From contig OZ024850.1 of NCBI GenBank assembly GCA_964017145.1, positions 1,403,618 to 1,467,617 on the forward strand: a stretch of DNA of 64,000 nt, given 5' to 3'. Within the stretch, counting starts at the first letter, position 1. The number at the start of each line of letters is the position of its first letter. Below are positions 1 through 10,614 of the stretch, in pieces. The DNA comes from Agrocybe praecox. Lineage: Eukaryota > Basidiomycota > Agaricomycetes > Agaricales > Agrocybaceae. The position numbers were made by a program, and so were the translations under genes. The notes below the pieces were generated by a model. That model saw only the letters and a program-made list of their open reading frames with translations. It made no database searches and was not told the DNA's origin.

Positions 1-1264
1 GTTCGGTTCTTCAAGCCTTATGCCTAGAGTCAGTCATAGTCATTAGTTGCTACACATTGTAACATATTCGTTCGACCCTAGATGAGTACTCTCGGTACAA
101 AATACATTTAACGGCGGCTCAATGAGTAATTCTACACACGTACGCACGGACAACCCACACAGAGAGCCAGAACCCGCTAAGTCACGGAAAGGCTGTTTTC
201 AATAGATTACGAATATGACGTACACGGTGCTAAGAAACGGGATTAGCATTAAACATGAAGGGATAATTCAGCGCTCAGAGGTCGCTCAGATAGCATGGCT
301 ATGTCAGGAATCAAAATGCGATCTGCAATGACGAACATGATACAAATAGACGGTGGAAAGGCCTGACCAGAAAGTTTCGAGAAAGAAAGGCATGACCAGT
401 CCCCCATGTTCCAATATTCATGAGATGGCAGTTGAATATGTTGAAGGAGGTGCAGGAGATACACGAGACAAAACCGTCCACTGACGAGTTTCTTGAACAA
501 TGCAATGGCTTGCAATGGTCAACTAGAGACGCCGGCAGTCACGAAGCTTGACCTTGGCTTGACCGGGACCGCCGGGTAGCCCCGAATATCATGTCGGAAA
601 AATCAAAATAAGCTTGTCAGACACTGCGACTGGTGATGGACCTATATGCCGTGACAATATTTTGCTGACCAGCTTATATCAGTATATGATAAAGCAACAT
701 ATACCTTCCATCGTACATCAGTCATTCACCTGCCTAATAGTAAGATATGATATCCACCAGTGATAAGTTCTCTCTCGGCTTGCGTATCACTTATGGGTCA
801 GGTCTTGTCAGCAATGGTAAACCTTGATGGCTGCGGATTTATTCCTTCGACTAGGGGTATCACTTCTCATGACTTACGATGAAATGGCGCCCAGTCCATG
901 GCCTGCCATCCAGAGCCGAGCATGAACGCTGTCCAGAGCTCCGCCGAACAGACTGCCGAATACTTCGAGTTAAAGTTTAAACTTTAACGCGAACGGCTCG
1001 AGCCTGGACTCGACTTGAACCCGGCCGGCAATCAAGATCAGGTTAAGCAAGTCACATGAGCATTCTGCGACGCGTCGCGAATTAAAATTTTGATATACAG
1101 CACTTTGCTCAATTTACAAGCGAATATATAATCCAGACCATTTCAATAAAAGAAAGAAAGAAACTGAAGAAGAAAAAAAGAGTAAAAGAGTTCATTTTAA
1201 AAATCCAGCAATGCGTCAATACCCATACATAAAATCCAGCGTTCCTCCGAGCCTACTCAGTCAG
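1..1264. other. No gene recognised
   Basis: Only short ORFs without family resemblance are present (for example 249-515, -). The stretch lies downstream of the minus-strand hydrolase gene. I see no RNA gene or transposon structure in it. A short A-rich stretch at about 1146-1200 lies just beyond the stop codon of the hydrolase and could belong to its 3' region. Confidence 0.5.
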
Positions 1265-2843
1265 TCACTCCCTAGGAGGCGGAGTCATCGGTATGAGCAC
1301 CACCTCCACATCATCTTCCCCGTCCCCATCCTCATCATCATCGACAAGCTCTCCGGGAGCCACCAGTTTATGCTTATGCAGCCCATATCCCACAAGCTCC
1401 TCTTCAAATGGCGAGTGAATCATATCGGCGGGTGGTATTGGAATTTGTACTTGCGAAAATGACGATGTGGACCCGGAGGAGGGCGGCGGAGAAGAAGAAG
1501 CATCTTCGACGACGTGTAGGATCCAATCATGGATGGTTGGGTTGATACTATATTTTGAATTATACTTAATATGCCCATTCCGTTCGAAACAAAAAGAGGG
1601 ACATACGCTTCCGGATGAGTAACACACCCCAATTGTGGTGCACCTTCTATTCGAGTGAACTTGACATTCTCCTCCCCCAGTCCCACTTCATCTATCAATC
1701 GGTCTCTCAGTTCCACAGCAAAATGCAGGGGATACGCGATGTCTTCGGCGCAGTGGACGATATGGACTGGGATGGGTACCGCTGTTGAACTGTCCACATT
1801 CTCGTTGGATCCAACGGAGGAGGACGGCTGAGGGACCCGTCTCGTTTTGAGACTCCTGAGTTCCTCAATAGTATGATCCTTTTTATTCGTAAAGAAGTCC
1901 ACCGAAACGGTATGAAACTCCCTAAAATGCTGGACGGCCTAGTTGATCAGACCTTTAGTTTTAGTTGACGCAACAAATCTAGGTATAAACAAAAAGTCAA
2001 CAAACGATAAGGAATAGATAAATAGAATACTCACGCATGCACGATCGGCTCCCGACTTCCATTGAATCCCAACTCCAACGCTCCTAGTATCGCATCTAAC
2101 AGGGCTTCTTGGTCGATGTGTTCTGGATCCTTGTTTGCGTCGACCCAACAATCATATATATCTTGACGACCTTCAGCAGCTATTTCGGGCTGGGGAGTGC
2201 GGGCGTCAATTTTCAATCCTCGTAATCAAATTTCAAATGTGAATAAGTCTGAAGAACCCACCTCGACAGGCGGTAAAGGTGACAATAGATACAATGACGC
2301 TACTCTATCCGGATAGCTAATCGCAGTTTGGAGCGCGATGCCCGCGCCGAATGATACACCAAGAATGTGGCATGGTGGAAGGTTGAGTGCTTCCTATTTC
2401 AGATGAAGAAAGCGTAAAAGGAGGAAGATATTATGTTTTCTTTTTGCCCAGTGAGAGAGATCAAAGACGCGCACCATGAACCTGAACACATCTTCAGCAG
2501 CGTGTGTTTCCCTATACGTCTCAGGGACGTTCCCGATAGACAGACCATGACACCGAGAGTCAAATGCTACCAGATTAAATCTCCGAAGGTTCGGGTCGGA
2601 AAATTGGGCTGTTTGCATTGCAAGTCATGCGCATATATTCAGTCTTTGACAAACGGAATGAAGAGGAAAACGGTGCGCACGATGAAAGAACTCATGCCCA
2701 ATATACACCCCGTGCAGGAAGAGCACTGTCGGCAACTTTGGGTCAAGCTGAGATATATGCGCATTTGTGAGCGTCGGCGTGGAGAGGGTGTAGTTGATTA
2801 GTGCCGGGCCTGAGGTGCTCGAGTGGATTTCGACTTGTGGCAT
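1265..2843 (-). CDS. Alpha/beta hydrolase-fold protein
   Basis: Six exons join in frame: 2843-2681, 2608-2475, 2393-2262, 2189-2035, 1921-1607 and 1547-1265, giving 393 aa. The start was chosen at the ATG giving MPQVEIHSS, because the longer ORF begins in a lysine-rich stretch outside the fold. Fold landmarks are LFLHGV (oxyanion region, near residue 48), FDSRCHG, and the nucleophile elbow GVSFGAG near residue 112. A late VHIVHCAEDIAYP strand carries the usual acid position. The C-terminus is acidic and low in complexity (runs of D and E). Oddity: where related fungal hydrolases, as I recall them, carry the catalytic His in a GAPHF-type motif, this protein reads GAPQLG (codon CAA). It may therefore be catalytically altered, or a nearby His may serve. 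Substrate unknown. The splice model is by eye; the acceptors at 2189 and 1921 were chosen to keep frame and family resemblance. Confidence 0.8.
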
Positions 2844-3849
2844 ATTATTTGGGTGTTTTTTTTTCTTCCTGTGGTGTGTAAGATCCAAGGCAGCTCTCTT
2901 CGTGAGTGGGGTTGGTTGGTGAATGCAGAAAAGGAGTGAGGTGTAGGTGACGCCTTGTTCCGCTCGTCAAGGATGAAAGCCAAAAGCAAGAAAGAGTCTG
3001 CGTTATGGTCAAAACCAAACAAAAAAGAGTCAAAGATCAAACAAAGGCAAAAGTATACGATCAGACAAGGGACCAATGAGAAAAGGCCTATGTTTTAATC
3101 GCGATTTTGACTCATTCGGAAACCAAGACCAGCGTTTATGCCCTTCTCTTGCTGAATCATATCTATTGCTGCGGAAAGACACATGCAGGGCACGTACCGA
3201 ATATCCTTTTACCCTCGTCGTCGCCCAAGGCTCTTGTGTTGTGCGCCGGGTGCTGGTGGCAAAACGAGACTTTTCATTTTCAATTCAGTCCCGATTCATT
3301 CATGTCTCGGAGCCCTGAACAACAAGTTAAAGTCCTCTGGTGTTTCGAAGGTTCATGCACATGACTGTAGTAGTCACCGGAGGTAATGGACCCACGTACT
3401 CAAACATGCATGTACAATAATTAGCGTGCGCCACACGGCCTTCCGGGCCTGGCACGAATCAGCCAAATAAGTTACATACGTCGAGCTCGCTTGTTGAATC
3501 GTATGCCGACCCTTCATACTATTTATTATAAACCATAAGAATCATCTTTTCCTGCTCATCCTCGTTTTCGGTTAATCTTGTCATCATTTTCCCCACTAGC
3601 CATCGGTTCTCGTATTTGACAAGGTTAAAACTGAGTACTGAGTGCTGGCCGGCCGACGATTCCGCAATCAGAGCGGGCTTTGATTCCTTTTTCCACCGCT
3701 GTCGGCAGACCCCATGAGTGAGCGGCATCCTATTTTTGAATTGCCCATCCACGCGCAAGCGCAAATTTTGACTGAGCGCTAAAATGCAATTTGTATACTT
3801 ATTTAACGCACGAGGTAGTAGCTGCAATATCCGCATAGCTTTAAATTTT
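2844..3849. other. Intergenic; start of a tandem-duplicated block
   Basis: No convincing gene. From about 3716 to 3845 the sequence matches about 6035-6175 closely. This is the 3' flank of the mucin-like genes and marks the edge of a tandem duplication of about 2.3 kb. The ORF at 3519-3836 (-) overlaps this repeated flank and has no recognisable family. Confidence 0.5.
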
Positions 3850-4808
3850 TTATAGAGTAATAAATGCTATTACAAAACTCATGAGGCAGAGAGCATCAAT
3901 GATGTCCAATGTAAGTCCCAACATCGCACGGGAGGTTTTTTGGGGCTGTAAGCCAATAGTTCCACTGACCATGTTTGGAACTGTGGAGATTGTGTGTCTA
4001 GTAGTAATTGTGACCGTATGAGCGGATTCTCCAAAGGTATTGGTAGGGAGCGCGGGATGAATTATAGTAGTGAAAGTAGATACGACTACGTCGGGTTGTG
4101 ATGAATCCCTGCTCATGTTTGTAGCTATGGAAATTGTATGTTCAGTAGTAATTGTGACCGTATGGGGGGATTCTCCAAAGATATTGGTAGAGAGGGCGGG
4201 ATGAATTATAGTGGTGAAAGTAGACACGACTACGTCGGGTTGTGATGAATCCAACGGCGTAGCTAAACTACTTGTCTGTGTTACACTGATCGTGTCCGTA
4301 AGAGTCGTTTCCGTAAGAGAACTATCCTCAGCAGGCGCTGAGATTAAGGTGGGAAAGGGAACAAAATTTGTCCCGAACTGGTTTATGATGGGTGCGGTTA
4401 CAAAAGCTGGAAGACCAATGATTGTACTGGTCATTGAGGTCGTTGCACAGAAGCATCCAATATGCCCGATCGGTAGATTTACAAAGCTCGTAATCGTGAC
4501 CACGATTCCTGGAAGTAATGTGACTATGCAAAGCGTAATACAAGATGTCGAGGTAGGGAATGGCATGCCTGAGCTAGACGTACACAGGATCAGAAAGAAA
4601 GACCTGATAGATAGGTAAAGGGTCTAAGTTACTTGAATGCCAATGCGCTTCCTAGCGTGAATATGCTTGTAGGCGTGAATCCCATGCTTGTATTCGTGAA
4701 CGTTTCCGACGTCGGAAAGGCCAGGTCACTACTACCACTAGCCGCTGCGGTACTAATGGACAGCAGCACAAGAACAGGGACATACGGGATAAATCGCATT
4801 GGCTTCAT
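3850..4808 (-). CDS. Secreted Thr/Ser-rich mucin-like protein, paralog A
   Basis: Two exons (4808-4633 and 4573-3850) join in frame across a 59-bp intron, giving 299 aa. The N-terminus (MKPMRFIPYVPVLVLLS) is a clear signal peptide. The body is rich in Thr, Ser and Pro. The C-terminus is a terminal hydrophobic stretch ending in FVIAFITL, as in GPI-anchor signals or a tail anchor. The core contains an internal repeat: a unit of about 46 residues starting DSSQPDVVVSTFTTI occurs twice, while paralogs B, C and D have it at most once. Three paralogs lie in this window. The gene is the left half of a divergent pair whose partner (5289) is truncated. The family is unknown to me; a cell-surface or wall role is inferred only from composition. 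Confidence 0.75.
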
Positions 4809-5288
4809 TTTCGAGAGTGGAAGGGATGAAGGATGCCGCGTTTGAGCTATTAGGTGGGTATAGATATACTCAAGTGGCAAACCGAAGGTAAGAATATAAT
4901 TCACCGTTCTGCCCGAATATGTTTTCATGAATGATAGCTGGGCCTGCGATCTGTCCGATGAACATCCATCAGATTATAATTCACCAAATTACACACGCGA
5001 GTCAATGGCCTCGGACTATCTTCCATATTATTCTTGGGCGTCTGTTAGATGAACTTTCGAGTACGTCAAATTTCCCTAGTGACCGTGACAGCTGCTGAGA
5101 GAAAAACGAGGCGGTGTGTCGTGGCGCGGCCGTGATGCCGAACTTGATTCGGAAGGTGGGCTCTGAATTATATGTCGAACCCTCTAAATAAACCGTAATC
5201 TGATTGAGAAGAAGACCATACTTATACCTGCGATGCTTGATGCCGGGGCCACCTCACATTAACATACGAAATACTTTAAGTCACCAGC
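4809..5288. promoter_or_regulatory. Divergent intergenic region of pair A
   Basis: This 480-bp spacer lies between the start of mucin-like A (-) and the relic start of the membrane gene (+). It is closely similar to 7052-7537. It contains the shared block at 5028-5100 (key words GGGCGTCTGTTAGATGAAC, TTTCGAGTACGTCAAA and CTAGTGACCGTGACAGC). Its counterparts recur in the spacers of pairs B, C and D. A two-way promoter role is inferred from position. Confidence 0.5.
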
Positions 5289-5347
5289 ATGCCCGAATTG
5301 TCTCTCTCCATTCAATTTCAGAAAGCCACAATCGGTGACAACTTGTA
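5289..5347 (+). pseudogene. Exon-1 relic of the multi-pass membrane gene
   Basis: The ATG at 5289 opens a reading frame matching exon 1 of the paralogs at 7538, 19748 and 52940 (shared words QKATIGDNL). It carries a small insertion (IQFQK instead of IQK) and then breaks off at about 5346 into unrelated sequence with an immediate stop (TAG). None of the later exons is present before 6035. This is the remnant of the partner gene of mucin-like A. Confidence 0.75.
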
Positions 5348-6182
5348 GGCTCGTGACCAGCCGTTACCGGTCGAACTCCGCTCTATGCCGAGAGCAGCCG
5401 ATAGCATCTCCAGGTAACGGGCGGGAGCAACTGGGAGATTTACTAGTACTATTTAGTAGGGTCCCGCCTTATCACACAAGACTTAGAATTATTTCAACCA
5501 TTTCGAGCCGTCCACACCTGTCAACTCCACACTTTGTGTCACTGTCCAATGTTGTTATCCATTTTCTCCGTAATTTTCTTGCCCTGTTGTCTTCGCACTT
5601 TCTCATCATTGAAGTCTTTCGCAGGTTCAAATTTGGGAGGCATCCTCTGATTCCTCTCCTTTCGGGTAGTTGCGGAAGGCAGAAGCTGAACCATGTCACA
5701 GGCAATTTTTTTGCTTAAGCTCTGAGACTGCGGATTGAAGATGGTTTCTGTTGTTTTGGTCAATGGTCATATTAATCACACTAGATAGCGGTACAGCGTT
5801 CAATCAACTATGTCCTTTCTCCTATCCACTTCCACCCCACAGGCCTCTGGGTACCTACTGGCAAAAATTGCCATAGAATCTCAATATCAATGCTAGTCGT
5901 TAGGTGATGCCCTTTTCATAGTCCGATTGATGTCCGCTCGATATTAGGAAGCCAAACAATAGCGCGCTAAGTAACAAGCAAGGACTAATTATCACCCGGT
6001 CGCGAGTCTACCCCTAATTAGGCCTAAGTACTTATGAGTGAGCGGCATTCTATCTTGGGATCGCCCATCCACGCGCAAGTAAGCGCAAATTTTGACTGAG
6101 CGCTAAAACGCAATTTGTATACTTATGTAACTCATGAAGTAGTAGTTGTAATGTCCGCATAGCTTTAAATCATATGATATAT
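5348..6182. other. Unique filler at the truncation, then duplicated flank
   Basis: Sequence from 5348 to about 6030 has no match elsewhere in the window and no recognisable gene. The ORFs at 5335-5718 (+) and 5472-5763 (-) overlap and look random. From 6035 onward it repeats the 3' flank found at 3716-3845. The breakpoint at about 5346 is where the membrane gene relic ends. Confidence 0.45.
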
Positions 6183-7051
6183 CTATAGAGTAATAAAGGC
6201 TATTGCAAAAGCCATGAGGCAGAGAGCATTAATGATGTCCAATGTAAGTCCCAACATGATCGCACGGGAGGTTTTTTGTGGTTGTAAACTAATGGTCCCA
6301 CTGCTCGTGTTTGGAACTATGGAGATTGTATGTTCAGTATTAATTGTGACCGTTTGAGGGGATTCTCCAAAGATATTGGTAGAGAGCGTGGGATAAATTA
6401 CAGTAGTGAAAGTAGACACGACTATGTCGGGTTGTGATGAATCCAACGGCGTAGCTAAACTACTTCTCTGTATTACACTGATCGTGTCCATGGAAGAACT
6501 AGTCTGATCAGGCGCTGAGATTGAGGTGGGAAGAGGAAAAAAATCCGACCCGAAGATGGGTGCGGTTAAAGCAAAGGTGGTCGTTGCATTCGTGGATAAA
6601 AATCCCGAGGGTAATGGGATTACGCAAAGGGTAATACTACAAGATATCCAGGTGGGGAATGACACGGGCAGGCTAGACGAGGACAAGATGAGAACGCAAG
6701 ACCTGATATGTAAAGTGACTTAGTTACTTGAGTGCCAATGTGCTTCCCGTGACTATGTTCGTAGGCGTGAAGTTGCTTGATGGCGAGGTGGGGAATGGCA
6801 CGCCTGAGCTAGACGTTCACAGGATTAGAAAGAAAGACCTGATAGATAGATAAAGTAAAGGGATTTAGTTACCACGTGAAGAGTGTCAATGTGCTTCCTG
6901 GCGCGACTATGCTCGTAGGCGTGAATTTGCTTGTATTCGTGAATGTTTCCGACGTTGGAAAGGCCAGGTCACTGTTACCAGTAGCCGCTGCGGTACTAAT
7001 GGACAGCAGCACAAGAACAGGGACATACGGGATAAATCGCATTAGCTTCAT
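6183..7051 (-). CDS. Secreted Thr/Ser-rich mucin-like protein, paralog B
   Basis: Three exons (7051-6873, 6808-6728 and 6672-6183) join in frame to give 249 aa. It has the same architecture as paralog A: signal peptide (MKLMRFIPYVPVLVLLS), Thr/Ser-rich body, and hydrophobic C-terminus ending MAFAIAFITL. The extra 81-bp middle exon is flanked by two introns that resemble each other (donors GTAACTAA, acceptors GTCTAG). Its sequence combines the beginning of the usual exon 2 with the end of exon 1, as expected from a tandem duplication spanning the intron. The exon length is a multiple of three, so the frame is kept. It is divergent from the membrane gene at 7538. Function unknown. Confidence 0.75.
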
Positions 7052-7537
7052 TATTGACGGTGGAAGCGATGAAGGATGCCGCGTTTGAGTTATTAGGTGG
7101 GTATAGGTATACTCAAGTGGCAAACCGAAGGTAAGAATACAATTCATCGTCCTTCCCGAATATATCTTTCATGAATGATATTCTGTTGTCGCAGTGCCTG
7201 CGATCTGTCAGAAGAACGTCGAACAGATTACAATTCACAGTATTACACACGAGAGTCAAGGGCCTCAGACTATCTTCCATATTATTCTTGGGCGTCTGTT
7301 AGATGAACTTTCGAGTACGTCAAAATTCCCTAGTGACCGTGACAGCTGCTGGAAGAAAAACGAGATGGTGACAGACGAACAATGAGAGTTTCAAGTATTC
7401 TCAAAATAAAAAAAGAACAGGTCATAACGAGGGGCCAAACTTGAACTACTTAAATCGGAGAAGATTATACCTATACCTGCGATGCCTGATGCCGGGGAAA
7501 CCTCACGTTTACACACGAAATACTTGAAGTCACCAGC
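7052..7537. promoter_or_regulatory. Divergent intergenic region of pair B
   Basis: This 486-bp spacer lies between mucin-like B (-) and membrane gene B (+). The shared block is at 7281-7353 and differs by only a few bases from 5028-5100. No other gene fits in the space. Its role as a shared promoter is inferred. Confidence 0.5.
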
Positions 7538-8844
7538 ATGCCCGTATTGACTGTCTCCATTCAGAAAGCAACAATCGGCGACAACTTGAACTCTTTGTTG
7601 CTATTCCAATACCTTATCGGTGCGTTCTTTGTAAGAAACTCAGAAATTCCACCTTATTATTATTGAATTTGATCATATACTATAGGAATATACATCGGCA
7701 TCTACATCGCAACCATACACTTATATACCCACAGCTCGCGAAAGAGAAAACTAAACCCCCAATCAAAAAAGTTCATCCTCAGCAGCCTGACAGCCTTATG
7801 TGGTATAGGAATCTATGAATCCTTCGCACAGTGGTACAACACGAGCGTCATTTTCTCCACTCAAGGATCTACGAGAATGGAGCTTTTCTCTCTGAGCTTT
7901 TATAGCCCAAACGACATCCCAGAGTGGATTCCTGTGTTGTCGCTTATCGCCAATGATGCGGGGTGTGTTATTGCCGATGGACTCATGGTGTGTATGCGAC
8001 TATCACCGGGCTAGAGTCAACACGGTACCGTAGCTTACCACCCTGCTCCTTTCACTTAGATTTGGAGGTGCTACCATGTTATGGGCCGCTCAGTATCGCG
8101 AATAACAGTTCAATTGATTTTCTATGTGGCGGAAATCGGTACGTAGTCCAGTTCGAATTTCCCGGGTCGGACTAATCACTCAACCCAATCTAATCCAGCA
8201 TTAGCACTATCCGAAAACGTAATTTTCATAATGTTAACTTTCATCCCACGGTACAACAAACCAGAGAACATTAGATTGCTCACCGACCTCGATGCCAGCT
8301 TTGACTTTGTAACAGCATCGACCAGCCTTCTTACGACGTTCTCAATCGCTCGCCAGATCTACTTTGCAACAAGAGAAGACACTCATTTCAGAAAACAGTA
8401 TAGCCAGATCCTCGAAATCATTGTCCAATCCTCCCTCGTCTACTCGCTCGCGATCCTCAGCGTGGCGATATGCAATTTGTTCTTGTACTCTACGGACCTG
8501 TATACGAGCTGGATGGCAGGTATGGCCAATAGGTATCTGGGTGTTATAGCTGTTTTTGTTACTGTACGTGCTCACATTATTGGCGTCATAAAATCTCCAG
8601 ATTCTGTGATAACATATTCTTTTAGGCACTTTCCCCGACCCTCATGGTCGCTCGATTGACTGTTGCATCGGATAATAAAGCAGGAATTTACACGGAAGGA
8701 GATTTATCCGACCTTCAATACTCAGGTTTCACTTCATCGGATGGGGAAATTAGTTTTAGTGGCGGTACAGACGATGTTGAGGCTGGAATCGAATCGGACA
8801 CATGTCTTAGTACTACTACCAGTAGTATTGGAAATCTAGACTAA
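7538..8844 (+). CDS. Multi-pass membrane protein, agaricomycete-type family, paralog B
   Basis: Five exons (7538-7619, 7686-7987, 8060-8138, 8199-8563 and 8626-8844) give 348 aa. The same five-exon structure, with exon lengths 302, 79 and 365 unchanged, recurs in the paralogs at 18456-19748 and 51653-52940. Several hydrophobic segments are visible: around YLIGIYIGIYIATI, the ILSSLTALCGIGIY region, VSRITVQLIFYVAEI, ENVIFIMLTFI, FDFVTASTSLLTTF, IIVQSSLVYSLAILSVAICNL, and NRYLGVIAVFV with the following ALSPTLMVARL. The exon 2/3 junction gives LMIWRCYHVMG, a signature I associate with abundant uncharacterised seven-span proteins of Agaricomycetes. The cytoplasmic-type C-terminus is acidic and serine-rich. 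It is not recognisably STE3 or another named receptor. It is divergent from mucin-like B. Confidence 0.82.
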
Positions 8845-10614
8845 GATTGGTCAGATAGCCCTGGAAGTTTGAAATTATAAAAAGAGGTCAGTCACCTGTA
8901 CGGGCACTGGTTTCGGCGTGAAACATCACATAAGTCACTAGAATCATGATTTAACAATGATATGATATGATTGAGAGAGGCAGAAATGATTGTGATCATC
9001 TAAAGAGTTCAGGGCACCACTAATACTCATTCTAGTACCATAATAAATAGACGGAAACATAGAAATACCCCTCCCATACAAGAGCACACCTGAATCCGGA
9101 TCCATGATAACTATCAAACCTTTTTTTTCTGAACAGCCGCTGGAAATTCCAAATTTAAATTAAGAGAACTAAAAATAAAGCACAATGATCTAAATATAGA
9201 TATACGTTTGTCTCGATGACTTAGCACCAACGCCAAGGTTCTCTCGTTCCGTTGTGGGAAGCACACATGCACACACTCGCCGGGCAGAGTTAATAGAAGG
9301 AACGACTCATATCGCTAGCATAAACGATAAAGCATAAACAAGAAGCTTCGCGTACATAGATTAAGTACATAGATAGGTCGTAATCACATCGTTCAGCTGT
9401 TGATCCTTGAGGTTAGCGTCGACAATCATACCATGTCATATCACACTATCAAGACTATCTCACATGCGCGTAGTAAGATGAGATAAGTATCATCATCTTT
9501 TTCCTGTTTACTTCCACTTCATCTTCATGATATCTCCATCCTCAAAGACTATCCTTCTCCTTCTCCATATGTATATACTCCTCAACGTCCAGATTCTTTG
9601 ATGCCTTCTCAATCATTTCCCTTCTTGTTCCTCCTTTCCTAAATTGAAAGAAAACATCAAAGAGGGTTCGATGTTCATCATTTAATTAATAAAATCTTGA
9701 TTCTCCAACTTGGAGGAAAGGCTAGAAAAATCACATAGAACCAGAAGGACCGGATTCGGATGGGATTTGGGTTTCATATCCACATCGTCTGGATGAATGG
9801 ATGAATCATGATGGATGTACGTACGTAGTAATATGTTATGCATCATGTACTACCAGCCTACCTTTGCCAGCTAGCGAGGATATTTGAAGGAAGGAAGGAG
9901 GGGTGATTAGTGCAACTCTATTACCATGTACACTCTATCCATCCACCACACTCAAAATCAAGCGAACATGTACAGTCATTTAATTTGAGCCCTCGGCACA
10001 AGAAAATAATACATCATATGCTATGCTGGTATGATAAGAATATGAAGTTACGAAATTACGAAAATGAGGGAAGGAGTTACGTTGATTATTTTATGTTAGG
10101 CGATGGGTGTATGTAGGTATGCAAGTAATTTACTTTCTGGTGTAGTTCGAAAGCGGGATGGAGAGAGGAAAGGAAGGGAGGGAAAGACGGAGGGAGGGAC
10201 CATATGTGCCGAGAAGACGGTGATGCTGATAAGGAGAATGATGATGGTGATGATAAGGGAAAGGTAGTATGAGGGCCTCGAAGGAAAGAACGTCCAGACA
10301 TTTTTGTTGTTAATGTCGATGATGGAAGATGGAAGGAAATGCATAATGTGCGAAGGAGTGGAAGGGAAAGATGCAAATGCAGTGGATGGTAATACAATAT
10401 AGAAAAAGCAAACGCACAAAAGGGCAGAGTACTGAATGAATACGAATACTTGAGTTCGAACGAGGTATAGAATGAAAGGTATCATCTTCCAAAAAAGCGC
10501 AAATAAAAGCGCCGTTGTCCTCGTCAACAAAAAAAAAAGAAGAAAAGAACCAAGGACAAAAGACAAAAGACGAAAGAAAAAAGACGAAGAAAAAAGCCGA
10601 CAAAACTCAAAACC
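8845..10614. other. Long intergenic region, duplicated inverted at 49641-51652
   Basis: No gene supported. Large parts (about 9130-9480, 9500-10080 and 10130-10600) recur in reverse complement at about 50150-51170 and 49640-50160. Minus-strand ORFs at 10086-10603 are hydrophobic and conserved in the duplicate, but they lie directly after the RGS stop codon and look like pyrimidine-rich 3' UTR. GGAA-type simple repeats occur around 9885-9905. Confidence 0.5.

Noticed and set aside
249..515. 88-aa minus-strand ORF near the left end
   Set aside because: No family resemblance, overlapped by another frame, no splice partners, and not repeated elsewhere in the window.
7538..8844. Possible STE3-type pheromone receptor with linked pheromone-like genes
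   Set aside because: The membrane protein lacks recognisable STE3 blocks, and the secreted partners are long Thr/Ser-rich proteins without a C-terminal CaaX box.
10086..10603. Hydrophobic ORFs after the RGS stop codon, also present at 49760-50161
   Set aside because: They are pyrimidine-rich and follow directly from the RGS stop. The match on the right is explained by the block duplication, and the frame is not cleanly conserved. 3' UTR is more likely.
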